From positions 62,001-126,000 of the forward strand of contig CALVLN010000004.1 in assembly GCA_944338165.1 (NCBI GenBank): a stretch of 64,000 nucleotides of DNA, written 5' to 3'. The stretch's first letter is position 1; every line of letters starts with the position of its first letter. Below are positions 61,556-64,000 of the stretch, piece after piece. The notes under the pieces were generated by a model. That model had not been told where the DNA came from. It saw only the letters and a program-made list of their open reading frames with translations, and did not search any database. The DNA is from an uncultured Clostridia bacterium. GTDB lineage: Bacteria > Bacillota > Clostridia > Christensenellales > Borkfalkiaceae. The translations under genes and the position numbers were made by a program.

Positions 61556-62637
61556 GATACGATCTTCCCTCCCCGGATCATGATCTTGTTGGTCTCCCGC
61601 CCGTAAAGTACGCGTTCGGCATGCGTACAGGTAAGGATGCATTGGATCCCGCCCACCCGCGCGAGAAGCTTTTTGCGGCGGGGAAGATCGAGTTCGCTCA
61701 TCACGTCGTCCAGGATGAGCACGGGCGCTTCCCCCGCGCGCTGTTTGAAGATCTCCACTTCGGCGAGTTTGAGCGCAAGCGCCGCCGTGCGCGTCTGCCC
61801 CTGCGACGCAAATCCCTTGGCGTCGCGCCCGTCGATGCGGATGCGCATATCGTCGCGGTGCGGGCCGACCGTGGTGAATCCCAGGCGCATGTCGCGCTCG
61901 TAAGAGGCGGAAAGCTCCCGGAGAAGATTTTCCGCGATCTCTCCCTCCTCCTCGCCGTAATCCTTCTCCCAGCCCACGGAAAGCGTCTCCGCCCCGTCCG
62001 TGAGGTAGGCGTGCGCCTCGGCGGCGAGCGGCGAGAGCATGGAGACGAATTCCTTGCGCTGCCGCACGACGGTGGCGGCGTAGCGGGCAAGCTGCTCATC
62101 CCAGACGGGGAGCGTCTCCAAGATCATGGAAGCATCCCGCTCTTTGAGCAGGTTGTTGCGCTGTTCCAGGATCCTGCTGTACCGCAGCAGCGCCGTGCAG
62201 TAGCTGCGCGACGTCTGGGAGATGGAGAGATTGAGAAAACGCCTGCGCTCGTCCGGACCATCCTGGATGAGCCGCAATTCCCCCGGGGAGAAAAAGACGC
62301 TGTTCATATTGCCCAGAAGGTCGACGGAGCGGGCGATCTTCACGCCGTTGACGCGCAATTCCCGCCCCGATTCGAAGATATCCGCCTGCAGCGTGACGTT
62401 CCCGTAACGGCTGACCGCCTCGGCGCGCACGCAGGCGCGGTCGGCGCCCTGGCGGATGAGCTGACGATCGTGCCGGATGCGCAGCGAAGCGCCCGTGCAG
62501 AGGTAAAACACCGCCTCCGCACAGTTGGTCTTCCCCTGTGCGTTCCGCCCGAACAGCACGTTGATGCCGTCGGAAAAGCAAAACGTCTCGTCCTCATAAT
62601 TTCTGAAGTTGTGCAGGGTCAATTTTTTTATGATCAT
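61552..62637 (-). CDS. recF: DNA replication/repair ATPase RecF
   Basis: 361 residues from 62637 (MIIKKLTLHNFRNYEDETF). Walker A GRNAQGKTN (30-38), signature SFFSPGELRLIQDGPDERRRFLN-type motif, Walker B LILDDVMSELD. Loads RecA at gaps. In most Firmicutes recF follows dnaA-dnaN; here it runs away from dnaA on the other strand. The ribosome-binding site is weak. Confidence 0.95.
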   Translation of the reverse strand: MIIKKLTLHNFRNYEDETFCFSDGINVLFGRNAQGKTNCAEAVFYLCTGASLRIRHDRQLIRQGADRACVRAEAVSRYGNVTLQADIFESGRELRVNGVKIARSVDLLGNMNSVFFSPGELRLIQDGPDERRRFLNLSISQTSRSYCTALLRYSRILEQRNNLLKERDASMILETLPVWDEQLARYAATVVRQRKEFVSMLSPLAAEAHAYLTDGAETLSVGWEKDYGEEEGEIAENLLRELSASYERDMRLGFTTVGPHRDDMRIRIDGRDAKGFASQGQTRTAALALKLAEVEIFKQRAGEAPVLILDDVMSELDLPRRKKLLARVGGIQCILTCTHAERVLYGRETNKIMIRGGKIVS

Positions 62638-62685
62638 TTCCGGGAAACTTCCGCAAAAACACTTTCTTTTTCGGCGGTTTTGTAC

Positions 62686-62713
62686 TATACTGTAAGGGAA
62701 CAATGCGAACCCG
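62686..62713 (-). repeat. 28-bp element facing recF
   Basis: On the minus strand CGGGTTCG, eight bases, CCTTACAGTATA, then GTACAAAAC. A TATAGT at its end may be a -10 box. Inverted partner of 62940-62967. Confidence 0.7.
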
Positions 62714-62939
62714 CCTTTTGCGGCATCTTTTTGGCGTCTTGCCGTTCATCGTCTTTGCAATACGAGGGTATTGCCGCATCCTCTTCGCGGCAAACCATCC
62801 GAAAAATCCTGCCGCAGAAGGTGCAAAGCAATCAAAAGCCGTATAATTTGCGGTCAGGCGCGGCGAAAGGCACAGCGCGTGCCGTGTGGCACGGGCAAGC
62901 CTTTCAACAATGCATCACCGCAAACTTGGCGCTTTTGAT

Positions 62940-62967
62940 CGGGTTCGTTTTACCCCCTTACAGTATA
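62940..62967 (+). repeat. 28-bp element facing dnaA
   Basis: CGGGTTCG, eight bases, CCTTACAGTATA; 23 of 28 positions equal the recF-facing copy. Followed by CCGTAAGGGA and then ACAAAAC, also shared with the other copy. Confidence 0.7.
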
Positions 62968-63062
62968 CCGTAAGGGAACAAAACGCGCGGTGCGATACAC
63001 CGATCGATACACCAATATTATAGCAAAAACCGCGCGATTTACAAAGCGTTTCAGGGGAAAAA

Positions 63063-64000
63063 ATGGCGGAAAAGGCACAGTTTGAATTTTTATGGGAAAA
63101 AATACGCGAGCGGGCAGAAAAAACCATCCACCCGCTCTCTTACGGCATGTTCATCGAACCGCTCGTCCCCGTGGACGTCGTCAACAAAAAGATCGTCCTG
63201 AAGGCGGGAACGGAAATGGCGGCCGCGCAGATCATGAAGAGCTATACCAAACAGCTGCAGGACGCCATCCAGACCGCGGACGTCGGGCTCAACGGATTCC
63301 ACATCGTGGTGGACGGCAGCCAGACGTACACGCTCAACGAGGAGCCGGACGCGCTCGAGGAGACGGAGTCCGTCGCGCTCGACGCGCGCTTCACCTTTGA
63401 TTCCTTCGTCGTCGGCCCTTCCAATAAATTCGTGTATGCGGCGGCAAAGTCCGTCTCCGAAACGCCGGGGGAAAACTTCAACCCGCTCTACATTTACGGC
63501 GGAACGGGGCTCGGCAAGACGCACCTCATGCAGGCGATCGCCAACGAGATCACGGCAAAAAAACCCTCGCTGAAAGTGCTGTACACCACGAGCGAGCGCT
63601 TCCTCAACGAATTTGTGGACAGCATCGCCAAAAAGAGCAGCGGGAAGGACAGCGAGGCGCGTTTCCGCAACCGCTACCGCAACGTCGACGTGCTCATCAT
63701 CGACGACATCCAGTTCTGGGCGGGAAAATACGGGGTGCAGGAAGCGTTCTTCCACACCTTCAACGATTTGGTGGCGCAAAACAAACAGATCGTCATTTCG
63801 TCCGACTGCCCCGCCAAGGAGCTGACGACGCTTGAGGAACGGCTGCGCACCCGCTTTGAAGGCGGCCTCATCGCCGACATCCAGCCCCCCGACCTCGAGA
63901 CGAAGATCGCCATCTTAAAGCGCAAGGCGCTGGAAAAGAAATGCGTCATCCCCAACGACGTGCTTGCCTTCCTCGCCAAAGGATCGGACAACAACGTGCG
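63063..64000 (+). CDS. dnaA: Chromosomal replication initiator DnaA (partial)
   Basis: First 312 residues; the gene continues beyond the window. ATG at 63063 after AGGGGA. Domain I (1-80: FEFLWEKIRERAEKTIHPLSYGMFIEPLVPVD), a short acidic linker, then AAA+ domain III: FDSFVVGPSNKFVYAAAKSV, Walker A GGTGLGKTH (146-154), Walker B VLIIDDIQF, sensor I VISSDCPAKEL, and the arginine-finger region EERLRTRFEGGL. The DNA-binding domain IV is outside. Its position defines the right edge as origin-proximal. Confidence 0.96.
   Translation, partial: MAEKAQFEFLWEKIRERAEKTIHPLSYGMFIEPLVPVDVVNKKIVLKAGTEMAAAQIMKSYTKQLQDAIQTADVGLNGFHIVVDGSQTYTLNEEPDALEETESVALDARFTFDSFVVGPSNKFVYAAAKSVSETPGENFNPLYIYGGTGLGKTHLMQAIANEITAKKPSLKVLYTTSERFLNEFVDSIAKKSSGKDSEARFRNRYRNVDVLIIDDIQFWAGKYGVQEAFFHTFNDLVAQNKQIVISSDCPAKELTTLEERLRTRFEGGLIADIQPPDLETKIAILKRKALEKKCVIPNDVLAFLAKGSDNNV

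Larger units (their letters stand above)
62638..63062. other. recF-dnaA divergent intergenic region
   Basis: 425 bases. It holds an inverted pair of a 28-bp element (62686-62713, 62940-62967), alternative hairpins GCAATAC/GTATTGC (62757-62774) and TTGCCGC/GCGGCAA (62771-62793), and the tandem repeat CGATACACC at 62993-63001 and 63005-63013. No TTATCCACA-type DnaA box was seen, so no origin is called. Confidence 0.6.

Noticed and set aside
62638-63062. Chromosomal origin oriC
   Set aside because: No DnaA boxes or AT-rich unwinding element could be seen; only the neighbourhood of dnaA supports it.

Overview
The window (about 58-60% GC by eye, no tRNA, rRNA, CRISPR or insertion sequence seen) looks like a chromosomal segment of a high-GC member of the Clostridia. 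The evidence is the Firmicutes-type S10-spc-alpha order, the long Bacillus-type SRP RNA, the zinc form of S14, the dprA-topA-trmFO-hslV-hslU block, RibU under an FMN riboswitch, and regular GGAGG ribosome-binding sites with TTGACA-N17-TATAAT promoters. Placement near Christensenellales-like gut bacteria is inference. Most genes lie on the minus strand and dnaA lies on the plus strand at the right edge, as expected for one replichore leaving an origin near dnaA.

Layout from left to right. 1-9.4 kb: a YegP-repeat membrane protein, an Mrp/Nbp35 ATPase, SRP RNA, an M18 aminopeptidase, a membrane-bound HTH/zinc-ribbon protein with an MBG-repeat lipoprotein, and an ABC ATPase-permease fusion. 9.7-25.3 kb: an uninterrupted 31-gene S10-spc-alpha cluster (rpsJ to rplQ) with secY, adk, map, infA and rpoA, plus a leader before rpsJ and a second consensus promoter between rpmJ and rpsM. 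25.8-33.5 kb: a YoaK-type membrane protein, the little-studied GGGtGRT/IscU-like pair, a lipoprotein, obgE-(unknown)-yhbY and a YugP-type metalloprotease. 33.5-39.7 kb: a tightly overlapped operon tsaE-tsaB-rimI-hydrolase-murF(membrane-fused)-ddl, then icd. 39.7-44 kb: FMN-riboswitch ribU, two small divergent HTH switches with visible operators, glyA and a YbjN protein. 44-47 kb: an ECF sigma factor, a membrane anti-sigma-like protein and a von Willebrand A lipoprotein. 47-64 kb: trxA, hisS, hslUV, trmFO, topA, dprA, comM and a large membrane protein; then rplS, vanW, a PHP phosphoesterase and recF; then divergent dnaA (cut by the window edge).

The most interesting signals are regulatory. Four genes (tsaE, obgE, a small HTH gene, a YoaK-family gene) have good promoters placed so that the mRNA would begin at or within a few bases of the start codon, with no ribosome-binding site. 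Two neighbouring divergent HTH modules have palindromic operators inside their promoters. A 28-bp element occurs as an inverted pair, one copy facing recF and one facing dnaA. Several promoters have the stop codon of the upstream gene inside the -10 or -35 box. Among proteins, the GGGtGRT/IscU-like pair, the sigma/vWA operon, the membrane-fused MurF and the unknown protein between ObgE and YhbY are the best candidates for new biology.
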